From Phycisphaerales bacterium (GTDB lineage: Bacteria > Planctomycetota > Phycisphaerae > Phycisphaerales > UBA1924), in assembly GCA_029213305.1 (NCBI GenBank), contig JARGPA010000015.1:1-64000 (forward strand): 64,000 bases of DNA. The letters are read 5' to 3'. Each line of letters begins with the position of its first letter. The first letter of the stretch is position 1. The position numbers and the translations under genes were made by a program. The notes under the pieces are model-generated. The model searched no databases, was not told where the DNA came from, and saw nothing but the letters and a program-made list of their open reading frames with translations. Shown here piece after piece: positions 1 to 7,771 of this stretch.

Positions 1-19
1 CCATTACCGAGAACATCCC

Positions 20-511
20 ATGAATGCAATTGATATCCTCAAGTCTACTTACTCCACTAGCAGGATGGTACTCAAGAGTTATGCTGGTGACTTTACTGAT
101 GCTGAGTTGATGAACCGAGCTCACGAAAGTTGCAACCATCTCGCGTGGCAGCTGGGTCATTTGATTTCAGCCGAGTGCATGTTTGTTGATCAGCTATCAC
201 CTGGGAATGCGTACGCGTTACCAGAAGGGTTTGCGGCTCAATATGGTCGAGAAACCCAGAGCGACAACGATGCGTCGCACTTCCTTGGTACAGCCGACTA
301 TATGGATCTGATGGACAAGATTCAGGACGCAACTTTTGCCGCGCTCAACAAGACCAGCGAAGCGGAACTCGATGAAGATGCTCCAGAGATGTATCAGCCT
401 ATGTTTCCGACCAAGGGTGCGATTTGGGTACTCGTCGCAACACACAACATGATGCATGCGGGGCAGTTCGTGGCTGTTCGGCGGGCTTGTGGGAAAAGTG
501 TTGTTATTTAA
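20..511 (+). CDS. DinB-family metal-binding protein
   Basis: A 163-residue protein of the DinB/YfiT-like four-helix fold. The metal-binding histidines expected in this family are visible: His47 in the motif NHLAWQLGHLI, and two near the C-terminus in THNMMHAGQ (about residues 141 and 145). Length is normal for the family. DinB-like proteins are putative thiol-dependent hydrolases or transferases, mostly with unknown substrates, so no specific reaction can be assigned. The gene sits alone at the left edge. The next gene downstream, 190 bases away, is unrelated and far richer in AT. Confidence 0.8.
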   Translation: MNAIDILKSTYSTSRMVLKSYAGDFTDAELMNRAHESCNHLAWQLGHLISAECMFVDQLSPGNAYALPEGFAAQYGRETQSDNDASHFLGTADYMDLMDKIQDATFAALNKTSEAELDEDAPEMYQPMFPTKGAIWVLVATHNMMHAGQFVAVRRACGKSVVI

Positions 512-701
512 CCACTATCCCTAAATGCAGCACTGAAAAGAAATTAGCATAAAAATCAAGATGTTGCTCACATAATCAACATTCTAGATATTTAAAATTT
601 ATCAGGCTAAATAAATTTCCTCTTGATAGAAGGCACACCACTATTTACACTGATTGAAGTTTGCATACACTCTTATTACTTATAATACAAGGACAGGCTT
701 C

Positions 702-1220
702 ATGGCAAGATCAACACAAAATGATAGAATCAGAAGATGGCTTGAACAGTTCGACGAAAGTTCAAAAGAGTTTAGTAACGTCATGCTAAGAAATAACACC
801 GAAAGCATTTCTGTTCTACGAGACGAACACTGGGCTTCTCATCATGATTTGATAAACAACGGCATGTTTGGCGGGAAGAAGTATCCTGAATTTGAGAATT
901 ATCGAGAATTCGCAGGTCACATGGTCTCCTGCATGAAGTCACTGTTAAGAGTGTATGAACGTAATATAAATGCAGATCTCCATATCGATGCAGCAAGAGA
1001 TGCATACCGTGAAGCAGTAGCTATTTTCGCAAATATCGAAAATGCCTCACAAAATAATAATACTGCAATTGACCGTTCGTTGGTAAAAGCAACTCGTGCA
1101 TACCTCGATCGGTTAGAAATATTGCTTAGCAAGTTCTTTAAGCCAATCGGCAGAGCTGAAGCTAAAAGAAGGGTTGCAGAAAACCATTTCCGCAAATATT
1201 TAAAGGCAATATCCCTTTAA
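702..1220 (+). CDS. AT-rich hypothetical protein
   Basis: Unrecognised protein of about 172 residues, predicted to be mainly helical, basic, and without a signal peptide or membrane segment. An in-frame ATG exists at 654, but the ATG at 702 is preferred because AAGGA (689-693) lies 8 bases upstream of it; the protein then begins MARSTQNDRIRRWLEQF. The gene and its flanks (about 515-1240) are visibly richer in AT than the neighbourhood and use more AAT, AAA and ATA codons, which suggests acquisition from elsewhere. It converges on top6A with 17 bases between the stops. It could be a cytoplasmic accessory protein, but nothing in the sequence supports a function. Confidence 0.6.
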   Translation: MARSTQNDRIRRWLEQFDESSKEFSNVMLRNNTESISVLRDEHWASHHDLINNGMFGGKKYPEFENYREFAGHMVSCMKSLLRVYERNINADLHIDAARDAYREAVAIFANIENASQNNNTAIDRSLVKATRAYLDRLEILLSKFFKPIGRAEAKRRVAENHFRKYLKAISL

Positions 1221-1237
1221 ATATTACAAATCAATAA

Positions 1238-2449
1238 TCATCCTAGCCAATCCTTCGCCTTGAGTCTTGCGGGGACATATTCCTCGGTTACATATGAAAT
1301 GTCTTTGGTGATGAGGGATTCTACTTCCATTTTGAACCCGTTATTGAGCATTTGTTTGATCTCTTTTTGCCACTGCTTGTTCTTTTCGAACCAGGGGTAG
1401 GCCGCGATCTGCTTTGCTCTTTTGATGTCTCGATCGTTGAGTGAGATTTTGACATCGTCGGATAGGCCGCAACGCTCGAAGTCGATTGAGCGGATTCCGA
1501 GGTACTTTGCATCTGGGATTGCGAGTCTTGAAGATTCGAATGCGAGTGAGATGGAACCTTGCTTGATCACTGAATAGATGTAGTGTCCCCACGGATCACA
1601 ATCGAGGAGACAGTACACTGGAAGCTTGTGTTCCTTATTGAGACGATGGAGCATTCGGCGCACGCCTCGCGTTGGTTGTCCAGAACCTTCGGTAAGAATG
1701 CAGTTGTGCTTTTCCCAGAATCGATCTTCGTTAAAGCGTTGCCAAACCGTGTCTTTTTCGACATGGAGGATGAAGTCTGCTTTTACATTCTTGAACTGGA
1801 TGACTTCAGGCTCACAGATTGACGGGATTGCGTATCCGCCTGACCCCATTTTCTTGCAGTTGATTTCGTCGCCGTTATCGACGACGGTGATGTTTCCGAC
1901 CATCGTCCCGCGTTTTTTAGCGAAGATATGGAGCTCTTCTCGGAGTGATCCGAGCGACACTTCCAAATCTTCGAGGATCCCATCGGATTCTGTCTGGTCG
2001 TCGAATGTTTTCTCTTTGGTCCCTTCGATTGTGTGGAGCGATTTGTAGAACATTCCCCGAAGGGAGAGTGTTTTATCTGCGACGAGAAGTTCATCAACGG
2101 ATTTGCCGTGAAGGAGAGTCTGCATGAACTTGCGAGCTTGTCCAAGATTGAAAAGCTGTCGCGTTCCAACGGAGTCACCCATTTCAAGGATGCCTTTTTT
2201 CGCGTTCCAGTTTGTGTTGGAGGCTGCGCGGATTGGGACATCCATCTCTGGTTCTTTGTCGCTATGTACAGCTTTGACAATACCGTTAGCCATTTTGGAA
2301 AGCTTGACAGATGTCTTTTGATCACGTTTACCAGCTTTGTTCGAATCCGATGGTACGGTTCGCAATGCAGGTTCATTGTTGATCTTGCTGGTCACTTTCT
2401 TCTTAGTGACTTTCTTGACGACTTTCTTTTTGGTAATTTTTTTAGCCAT
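1238..2449 (-). CDS. top6A: DNA topoisomerase VI subunit A (Spo11-like)
   Basis: Catalytic DNA-cleaving subunit of a type IIB topoisomerase. The winged-helix 5Y-CAP domain carries the nucleophilic tyrosine in LRGMFYKS (Tyr135). A Toprim domain follows with its metal-binding acids: Glu231 in FILHVEKD, and Asp283 and Asp285 in LLDCDPWGH. The 403-residue length is close to archaeal Top6A plus an extra N-terminus: residues 1-22 are almost only Lys, Val and Thr (MAKKITKKKVVKKVTKKK). The ATG lies 3 bases after the top6B stop, so the two are surely cotranscribed and made in equal amounts for an A2B2 enzyme. The basic tail probably binds DNA non-specifically (inference). The order B then A is that of most archaea. 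Spo11 or Topo VIII are alternatives, but a full-length Top6B partner next door makes Topo VI by far the best call. Confidence 0.95.
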   Translation of the reverse strand: MAKKITKKKVVKKVTKKKVTSKINNEPALRTVPSDSNKAGKRDQKTSVKLSKMANGIVKAVHSDKEPEMDVPIRAASNTNWNAKKGILEMGDSVGTRQLFNLGQARKFMQTLLHGKSVDELLVADKTLSLRGMFYKSLHTIEGTKEKTFDDQTESDGILEDLEVSLGSLREELHIFAKKRGTMVGNITVVDNGDEINCKKMGSGGYAIPSICEPEVIQFKNVKADFILHVEKDTVWQRFNEDRFWEKHNCILTEGSGQPTRGVRRMLHRLNKEHKLPVYCLLDCDPWGHYIYSVIKQGSISLAFESSRLAIPDAKYLGIRSIDFERCGLSDDVKISLNDRDIKRAKQIAAYPWFEKNKQWQKEIKQMLNNGFKMEVESLITKDISYVTEEYVPARLKAKDWLG

Positions 2450-2452
2450 AAC

Positions 2453-4375
2453 TCAACCCCCGAACAGCCCGGAGGCAGCCTTCTTAGATGTCTTTTTACT
2501 TGTGCGTTTTTTCTTAGTCGTCTTTGATACGCGTTTCTTTTTTACTACGGGTTTTGATTCAGCGACTGAACCGTCGTCATTTGTGTCGTCAGGGATCGCA
2601 GAGTCGAGGATAATGACATCGTCGGCCTTTGCCAGTTTTCCTGCTGAGTCCTTCACAAAGTTTCCTTCATCGTCAAGCTGGGCATCTGCGATTTCGGTTT
2701 TTGCTTTCGCTTGTCTCAGCAGCGCGTCGTATAGCTCTTGGGTATCTGTACCTGTTAAGTAGTTACACGCTTTGCTGATCTCTCCGATGTAACGCTCGAA
2801 AACATCTCTCTTTTGAGCATCGCGTTTCATGCGTTGACGACGGCGGATGTATTGTCCGAGTTTGCGGCCGCACTCTTGGAGTGCGAGTGACATCTCTTTT
2901 CTAATCTCGTCATAATCCGCGATCGCATCTTTTGACTCAGATGTAAACGGGACCCAGACGCTTGCCATATGGATCATGACTACGAGTGGTCCGACGGGGA
3001 CTCCGCCTCGTGGTTGTTGCATGCCGTAGTTTTTCCAGGATGTATCGATCACTGATTTGAACGACGAACATGCAGATTGTTGGTGCAGGAGAGGTACGCG
3101 GTTGGCGTAGCGAATTACTCGTGCTTGTTGATCTCCTGGGAGATCTCCTCCGAATGCGATCGCGGCTTCGATTTGGAATGGGTTTCCTCGATAAACCGAA
3201 GGTTTTCGCGTTGAAGCAGTGTAGAACTCTGCTTTGACACCTTTGAGGAGGCCCGCGAGCATCTGCTTTACACCGATTGGGGAGAGGCAATCTGTAGGAG
3301 GGGATCGAAGCTTTGCGTTTTGGAGAGCATTGTATACTTTCTCTCCAGCCTTTGAATCCATCGTGCTGATTCGCGTAGCGCTTGTGATTGTTTTATCTTT
3401 GGATGACGCAGTGTTTGTAACTTCCTTCACAACCGAAGGAGGTACTCGACAGAACTCATGCTTGAAGAAACCTGCGAGTTGTTTCTCGTTAGTTTTATTG
3501 AGCATGGTAAGAAAAGTACCAAGCTCTACCCCATATGGATGGGGTTTGATCTCTTCAGTTTCTGGAGGAAGTTGATCGACAGTTCGTGGATACACAATCC
3601 GATCTGAATACTCCTGAGTACGAACAATTCCTTGTGCATCTGCTTCGACAGAATCCTTTGCTTCTGCAAGATCAGGATTTTCTCCAGCTTTGTCAGGTGG
3701 GATAAATGTAATCTCGCAATGAGGATTCGAAATCCCAGTTTGCTCTAAGTATGTCTCTACTGAACCTTTCCCCCTGAAGAACTTTGCTTCCATTTCAATA
3801 GAAACACGAGTCCCAGTTCCTTCTGGGAAGTCATCTGTTTCAATATCGACAGTCACCTCGGGTTTGTTCTTCGTGGTATCCATCGCAAGTTCAAGATGAT
3901 GAGCAGGCTTGTTTTTATGCGGACGAGTCGTGATGACCATCGGTTTACCAGTGGTCATCAGTCCGTACATACCCGCTGCAGAGATACCAATACCTTGTTG
4001 TCCCCGAGACATTTTGAGACGATGAAACTTCGATCCGTAGAGGAGTCGCCCAAATATGTTTTCCACTTGTTTGCGCACAATACCAGGGCCGTTATCCGTG
4101 ATAGTAACACGGTACCTCCCGGGTTTTGATGTCGCAGGTGGGGGGGATATTTCTTCAATCTTGACTTCGATTGCAGGCAAAATAGAAGCTTCTTCACATG
4201 CATCGAGAGCGTTATCGACCGCTTCTTTGACAGTTGTGAGTAGAGCTTTTCGAGGATTATCAAATCCGAGCAAGTGTCGGTTTTTAGCAAAGAACTCTGA
4301 AACTGAGATATCGCGCTGTTTAGCAGCCATAGTTTCAGCGTTTGCGCGAGATTTTGTGGATGATTTTTTAGCCAT
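2453..4375 (-). CDS. top6B: DNA topoisomerase VI subunit B (GHKL ATPase)
   Basis: ATP-gated clamp subunit of topoisomerase VI, 640 residues. The GHKL ATPase motifs are all intact: the N box EAVDNALDA (Asn55, the Mg-binding Asn), G1 box DNGPGI (Asp94) and G2 box SRGQQGIGISAAGMYG (124-138). These are followed by an H2TH-like segment and the transducer domain. The C-terminus is longer than in crenarchaeal Top6B and ends in a lysine-rich tail (about 608-640, with TSKKTSKK). A strong Shine-Dalgarno AAGGAGG stands just before the ATG. It forms a two-gene operon with top6A. In archaea Topo VI relaxes and decatenates DNA. A planctomycete would also be expected to have gyrase, so here the enzyme may act in decatenation or a specialised process (inference). 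Confidence 0.96.
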   Translation of the reverse strand: MAKKSSTKSRANAETMAAKQRDISVSEFFAKNRHLLGFDNPRKALLTTVKEAVDNALDACEEASILPAIEVKIEEISPPPATSKPGRYRVTITDNGPGIVRKQVENIFGRLLYGSKFHRLKMSRGQQGIGISAAGMYGLMTTGKPMVITTRPHKNKPAHHLELAMDTTKNKPEVTVDIETDDFPEGTGTRVSIEMEAKFFRGKGSVETYLEQTGISNPHCEITFIPPDKAGENPDLAEAKDSVEADAQGIVRTQEYSDRIVYPRTVDQLPPETEEIKPHPYGVELGTFLTMLNKTNEKQLAGFFKHEFCRVPPSVVKEVTNTASSKDKTITSATRISTMDSKAGEKVYNALQNAKLRSPPTDCLSPIGVKQMLAGLLKGVKAEFYTASTRKPSVYRGNPFQIEAAIAFGGDLPGDQQARVIRYANRVPLLHQQSACSSFKSVIDTSWKNYGMQQPRGGVPVGPLVVMIHMASVWVPFTSESKDAIADYDEIRKEMSLALQECGRKLGQYIRRRQRMKRDAQKRDVFERYIGEISKACNYLTGTDTQELYDALLRQAKAKTEIADAQLDDEGNFVKDSAGKLAKADDVIILDSAIPDDTNDDGSVAESKPVVKKKRVSKTTKKKRTSKKTSKKAASGLFGG

Positions 4376-4570
4376 ACCACCCTCCTTGGCGGTGAAAACA
4401 GGATTACGGATCCATGAATCCGATGATTAAAAGACAGGATAGCACAGAATGAGAGGGGTTTGGTGAAGTCTGGCCCCTCAAAATGCCCAGTTTACTGATG
4501 TTTTCTTTGCATTAAGATCAAACCTTTCAAGGTGACAACTGCATAGTTACCTGTATGATTGAACTCTAAG

Positions 4571-4590
4571 AACACCCTATTCATGGTGTT
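4571..4590 (+). repeat. Inverted repeat AACACC-n8-GGTGTT
   Basis: A perfect 6-base inverted repeat with an 8-base spacer (CTATTCAT), 114 bases upstream of the PEP-CTERM start codon. It could be an operator or an RNA hairpin in the leader. It lacks a T-tract, so it is not a convincing terminator. Confidence 0.4.
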
Positions 4591-4656
4591 ACTAGAGAGA
4601 GACCCAGTTCAAGGTATTAGAGAGACCTTGTCCATTCTAGGGTATTTACAAAGAAT

Positions 4657-4676
4657 GCTCATTTGTGTAAATGAGC
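4657..4676 (+). promoter_or_regulatory. Leader hairpin GCTCATTT-GTGT-AAATGAGC
   Basis: A perfect 8-base inverted repeat with a 4-base loop, ending 14 bases before the GAAGGAG ribosome binding site (4691-4697) of the PEP-CTERM gene. In RNA this would be a stable stem right upstream of the ribosome site, suited to mRNA stabilisation or translational control. As DNA it could bind a dimeric repressor. Function is inferred only from position. Confidence 0.5.
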
Positions 4677-4703
4677 GAAAAGAGTAGAGAGAAGGAGTTT
4701 CAA

Positions 4704-5417
4704 ATGAAGAATGTTATCTTTGCAGGTGCACTCGCTGCGCTCGCAGGCACTGCATCCGCAGGTGTCATCGCATCAACCAGTTTCGAAAATGCAATGGTTG
4801 ATGGTCAGTATGTAGATACTGGTGACGCGGCTACTGATCACGACTTGGTCAACAACGCAGGTCAATCAGTTGTCGATTTTATCGCTGATGGCACAGAAAT
4901 GGGCTTTGACGCATACTACCGAAATACTCGCAACGATGTAGGTTTGACCGATGGCGATTTTGTTGGTGCTACGAGTTTCACAGGCACAGTTGGTTCATAC
5001 ACAGACGGTGTTCAAGGTTACGAAATGCAAGATGCAGACGGAACCATGGGTATGTCGTTTGATACAGTAAACTTCGCAGGCGCTTGGAGTGTGAGCCTCG
5101 ACTTGTTCGTTCAAACTACAGGCTGGGAAACAGACGACAGCATCCACATCTGGGCAGAAGTTGACGGCGGATCAACAGTTGATATCCTCAACACAATTGG
5201 TTCAGATGTAAACGATCTTGGTATCGAAGGCGCTTGGATGTCACTAAACCTCGATCTCAGCGCATACACTACAGCAACATTGTTCGTTGAACTCGAATCT
5301 AACTCAGGTTCAGAATCAATCTACCTTGACAATGTTTCGTTCCGTGCAGTTCCAACTCCAGGTGCAGTTGCATTGCTCGGACTCGGTGGACTCGTTGGCG
5401 CTCGTCGTCGCCGCTGA
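4704..5417 (+). CDS. PEP-CTERM sorted surface protein
   Basis: Exported protein of about 237 residues. An upstream in-frame ATG (4671) falls inside the leader hairpin; the ATG at 4704 is preferred because GAAGGAG sits 6 bases before it and the product then starts with a clean signal peptide (MKNVIFAGALAALAGTASA). The mature part is acidic, rich in Asp, Gly, Ser and Thr, and looks like a beta-sandwich (residues about 25-210). The C-terminus VPTPGAVALLGLGGLVGAR plus three Arg is a PEP-CTERM signal: a Pro-rich motif, a hydrophobic helix and a basic stop. Such proteins are cut by an exosortase and anchored or released at the cell surface. No exosortase gene is in the window. No catalytic motif was seen, so a structural or matrix role is likely. 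Confidence 0.85.
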   Translation: MKNVIFAGALAALAGTASAGVIASTSFENAMVDGQYVDTGDAATDHDLVNNAGQSVVDFIADGTEMGFDAYYRNTRNDVGLTDGDFVGATSFTGTVGSYTDGVQGYEMQDADGTMGMSFDTVNFAGAWSVSLDLFVQTTGWETDDSIHIWAEVDGGSTVDILNTIGSDVNDLGIEGAWMSLNLDLSAYTTATLFVELESNSGSESIYLDNVSFRAVPTPGAVALLGLGGLVGARRRR

Positions 5418-5430
5418 TACTTGACTTAAC

Positions 5431-5451
5431 ACAGGCATAGGATTTGCCTGT
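5431..5451 (+). repeat. Inverted repeat ACAGGCA-n7-TGCCTGT
   Basis: A perfect 7-base inverted repeat just past the PEP-CTERM stop, without a T-run. Together with the terminator 33 bases further on it would give the transcript two 3' hairpins, possibly protecting it from exonucleases (inference). Confidence 0.45.
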
Positions 5452-5483
5452 TGGATGTATATCCAAATAATCCTGACCCACTG

Positions 5484-5512
5484 CGGGTGCTCTCGAAAGG
5501 GCACCCGTTTTT
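5484..5512 (+). terminator. Rho-independent terminator of PEP-CTERM gene
   Basis: The stem CGGGTGC / GCACCCG with a 10-base loop is followed directly by TTTTT. It ends the surface-protein transcript just before the next gene. Confidence 0.85.
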
Positions 5513-5530
5513 GTTTGATACAATGTCAAC

Positions 5531-6292
5531 ATGAGCGACACCGGAAACAACTTAAGCACGCTGCTCACGCCATGTCTTCGTTGTGGGTATCAAATCAAAT
5601 GTGTCGTTTCTGAGCAATGCTCTGAGTGTGGATACATCTATCAGAAGCGTGATGAGATCACTTCTCAACGACGATGTGATTTGGTTAAAAATCGTAAATC
5701 ACTCACCCGGACATCTTTGTTCGGCTGGCTCGCGGTCTGGATTTTTTACAGTGTCTCTGGAATGGTGGCAGTTTGGATAGTTGACTCTTCGGATGCTTTG
5801 GTGTTCAGTTTAACGATTGCCTCCGTGCTTGCCATGCTCATTGGAGGTAGTTTGCTCTTGGGGTGGATTGCGTCAAGATTTGCTCCTGAACATCAAAGAA
5901 CAATTCTTTGGATTACTTGGCTCAAAACACTTCCGATTATTCATCTCCCTTGGTTAAGTATCGCAGGATTTACAGCTGCCGGCACATTGATTTCTGTGGC
6001 CGCTTCAATCTTAATGGATGACCCAGTTGATAGTTATGAGGCAGACAAACAAGGAATCCTTGTGATGGGAATCATATTGGTCAGCTTTGTGGTTTGGACT
6101 ATCGGTATGTTTATATTGTGCTTCCTCCTAGGTGCTCGTATTCGTGAGTTATCAGATGATTATCAACTACATCGTTGTCAACCCGGGCTAGGGATGACTT
6201 GGATACTTTCGTATGTAACCTGGATTGGAGCTTGTTTAATAGGTTTTATGGGTGGTTTTCTGGGTTCAGGTGTCATTGCTTCGTTTCATTAA
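5531..6292 (+). CDS. Zinc-ribbon multi-pass membrane protein
   Basis: Unrecognised 253-residue protein. The N-terminal 40 residues carry two CxxC pairs (CLRCGY and CSECGY), a zinc ribbon like those on many small planctomycete membrane proteins. The rest has about five hydrophobic helices (around residues 58-80, 85-110, 125-160, 175-200 and 225-250). The architecture points to an inner-membrane protein with a cytoplasmic zinc finger; the role is unknown. It starts right after the terminator of the upstream gene, so its promoter must be in or beside the short interval 5513-5530 or upstream of it. Confidence 0.7.
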   Translation: MSDTGNNLSTLLTPCLRCGYQIKCVVSEQCSECGYIYQKRDEITSQRRCDLVKNRKSLTRTSLFGWLAVWIFYSVSGMVAVWIVDSSDALVFSLTIASVLAMLIGGSLLLGWIASRFAPEHQRTILWITWLKTLPIIHLPWLSIAGFTAAGTLISVAASILMDDPVDSYEADKQGILVMGIILVSFVVWTIGMFILCFLLGARIRELSDDYQLHRCQPGLGMTWILSYVTWIGACLIGFMGGFLGSGVIASFH

Positions 6293-6397
6293 TTTGTGCT
6301 TTGATTCGGTTCGTTGCCTATGCTCTATGCCCATCTCTGTAGGTGCTGAGATGGTTCAAACACTGAATACAGATCGATTTAACTGGAGAAATGGGCA

Positions 6398-6868
6398 ATG
6401 GAAACAACACTGATTATCCTCAAGCCAGACGCGGTACAACGCGGGCTCATGGGCAAGATCATTACTCGCTTTGAAGAAAAGGGACTCGCAATTGTCGGCA
6501 TGAAAATGATGACTATCTCGCAAGATCTCGCCGGCACACATTACGGCGATCATGCCGGCAAGCCATTTTATAACGGGCTTGTCTCGTTCATGACTTCATC
6601 ACCAGTCTGTGTTCTCGCAGTTCGCGGCGTTGGAGCAATCGCAATCGCACGCTCGATGATGGGTGCGACTTTCGGTTCAAAGGCTGACGCTGGAACTATC
6701 CGTGGCGATTTCGGAGTTTCTAACTCATTCAACTTGATTCACGGATCCGACTCAGCTGAAGCAGCTGCGAAGGAAATTGGATTGTTCTTCAACGAAGGAG
6801 ATATCCAAGATCTTGATCGTGCAATCGAAGGTTGGGTATACGACATGTCCGGCGGCGATCCTGAGTAA
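6398..6868 (+). CDS. ndk: Nucleoside diphosphate kinase
   Basis: Transfers the gamma-phosphate of ATP to NDPs through a phosphohistidine. The 156-residue sequence is a standard NDK: N-terminal TLIILKPDAVQRGLMGKII, and the active-site His115 in the motif SNSFNLIHGSDS. The C-terminus is slightly longer than in the E. coli enzyme (143 residues). It is a monocistronic gene with its own terminator immediately downstream. All expected nucleotide-binding residues appear to be present, so it should be active. Confidence 0.97.
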   Translation: METTLIILKPDAVQRGLMGKIITRFEEKGLAIVGMKMMTISQDLAGTHYGDHAGKPFYNGLVSFMTSSPVCVLAVRGVGAIAIARSMMGATFGSKADAGTIRGDFGVSNSFNLIHGSDSAEAAAKEIGLFFNEGDIQDLDRAIEGWVYDMSGGDPE

Positions 6869-6893
6869 TCGCTCAACAGTTCGATATACACAT

Positions 6894-6924
6894 AAAACAC
6901 TCTGTGTCATACAGAGTGTTTTTT
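6894..6924 (+). terminator. Terminator after ndk
   Basis: The long perfect stem AAAACACTCTGT / ACAGAGTGTTTT with a 5-base loop ends in a T-run. Its A-rich 5' arm also provides a T-run on the other strand, so it may work for csrA as well. Confidence 0.9.
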
Positions 6925-6960
6925 AGTTGATGAATACTTCGAAATTGAGAGTCGATTCGT

Positions 6961-7200
6961 TCAATGAACCGAAGCTGGTTTGATTTCACCGATTACAGAA
7001 GGGGAGTCATCAATTTCGATGACGATCTGGTCTGCAATCTCACGGCGATGAATTTCGACATCTCTTGGGAAGTCGAATGCAACTCGTACTCGTTCGCCTT
7101 TAACTGATGCAATGCGAACAACGCCGATCGGGTTCTTTGGATCCCCAATGACAACTTCTTCGCCTTCTCTTCTTGTGATTACCAGCATCCCTTGCTCCAT
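6961..7200 (-). CDS. csrA: CsrA-family RNA-binding regulator
   Basis: Small homodimeric translational regulator that binds GGA-containing mRNA leaders. The core MLVITRREGEEVVIGD...VKGERVRVAFDFPRDVEIHRREI matches CsrA, including the conserved HR-EI segment whose Arg contacts RNA. Compared with E. coli CsrA there is a short insertion (PKNPIG) in the second strand region, a form common in planctomycetes. Translation may start at residue 1 or at Met5 (7188), which aligns with the usual CsrA start; neither has a strong ribosome site. fliW and flagellin genes, frequent partners of csrA, are not in the window. Confidence 0.92.
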   Translation of the reverse strand: MEQGMLVITRREGEEVVIGDPKNPIGVVRIASVKGERVRVAFDFPRDVEIHRREIADQIVIEIDDSPSVIGEIKPASVH

Positions 7201-7390
7201 AACTCGCTCAAACCTTCGTTGGTTAGCTTATTCGAGTATATCACAGAGATTGGGCACGACCAAGCAAAAACGCTGCAACCTGTTCAATGGGCTTGAATTA
7301 GGTATTTGAATGCGCAGAATTGCTCAAAAGCCTATTCTAAGTGACTAACTGGGTGTCAGGAATCGGTTTAGAGGTAGGATCGAGTGCAAA

Positions 7391-7666
7391 TCAGGTCGCG
7401 TCGACAGCTTCAACGGCGGTAATTTCTGGAATTCGTTCTTTGAGATTTCGTTCAATACCAATTCTAAGAGTCATATTTGAAGATGGGCACCCGACACATG
7501 CGCCGTGCATACGAATCTTGACGACTCCTGAATCTGTTACATCAATAAGTTCGATGTCCCCTCCATCTTCTTGGACAGCAGGGCGAATTCGATCCAATAC
7601 AAACGCGACGCGTTCGTGGAGATCGTTGTTTGATTGAGTTGACGCGGTATTCGTCTGGTTCATCAT
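7391..7666 (-). CDS. Nfu/NifU C-terminal-type Fe-S scaffold
   Basis: A 91-residue protein made of one NifU C-terminal (Nfu) domain. The 4Fe-4S-binding motif CVGCPSS supplies Cys57 and Cys60, which bridge a cluster between two monomers. The surrounding VQEDGGDIELIDV...VKIRMHGAC signature is typical. It delivers Fe-S clusters to apoproteins. It lacks the A-type domain found in E. coli NfuA. It is transcribed divergently from the lipoprotein gene across a 105-base interval. Confidence 0.93.
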   Translation of the reverse strand: MMNQTNTASTQSNNDLHERVAFVLDRIRPAVQEDGGDIELIDVTDSGVVKIRMHGACVGCPSSNMTLRIGIERNLKERIPEITAVEAVDAT

Positions 7667-7771
7667 GTTGAGCTCTTCATGTCTGCGTTGCTTGATCGAT
7701 AATCAAGAGACCTGATTCTAGTTGATCGGTCAACTGGGTTCCACTAGAGAGACTCACTACACTATTGAACA

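Larger units (their letters stand above)
4376..4703. promoter_or_regulatory. Divergent regulatory region, top6B / PEP-CTERM gene
   Basis: A 328-base gene-free stretch between two divergent genes. On the left it holds the top6B ribosome binding site. On the right it holds a long leader for the surface protein with two inverted repeats (4571-4590 and 4657-4676) and two copies of a TAGAGAGA-type box (about 4593-4603 and 4617-4625). Promoters for both genes must lie here, but no clear -35/-10 pair can be named by eye. No open frame of note or RNA family was recognised. Confidence 0.5.

Noticed and set aside
654-1220. A toxin-antitoxin or defence gene in the AT-rich island
   Set aside because: Only one gene is present, there is no partner, and no nuclease, kinase or other toxin motif could be identified.
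1583-2762. Several plus-strand open frames of 60-164 codons opposite top6A and the end of top6B
   Set aside because: They are antisense to strongly conserved enzyme sequence, overlap each other, and encode low-complexity Phe/Leu/Ser text from reading lysine-rich codons backwards.
3958-4380. A 140-codon minus-strand frame overlapping the start of top6B
   Set aside because: It is in another frame of top6B, whose GHKL motifs prove the real frame.
7201-7390. A small gene between csrA and the Nfu gene
   Set aside because: The short frames here lack a ribosome site and any recognisable protein feature; the stretch is better read as intergenic.
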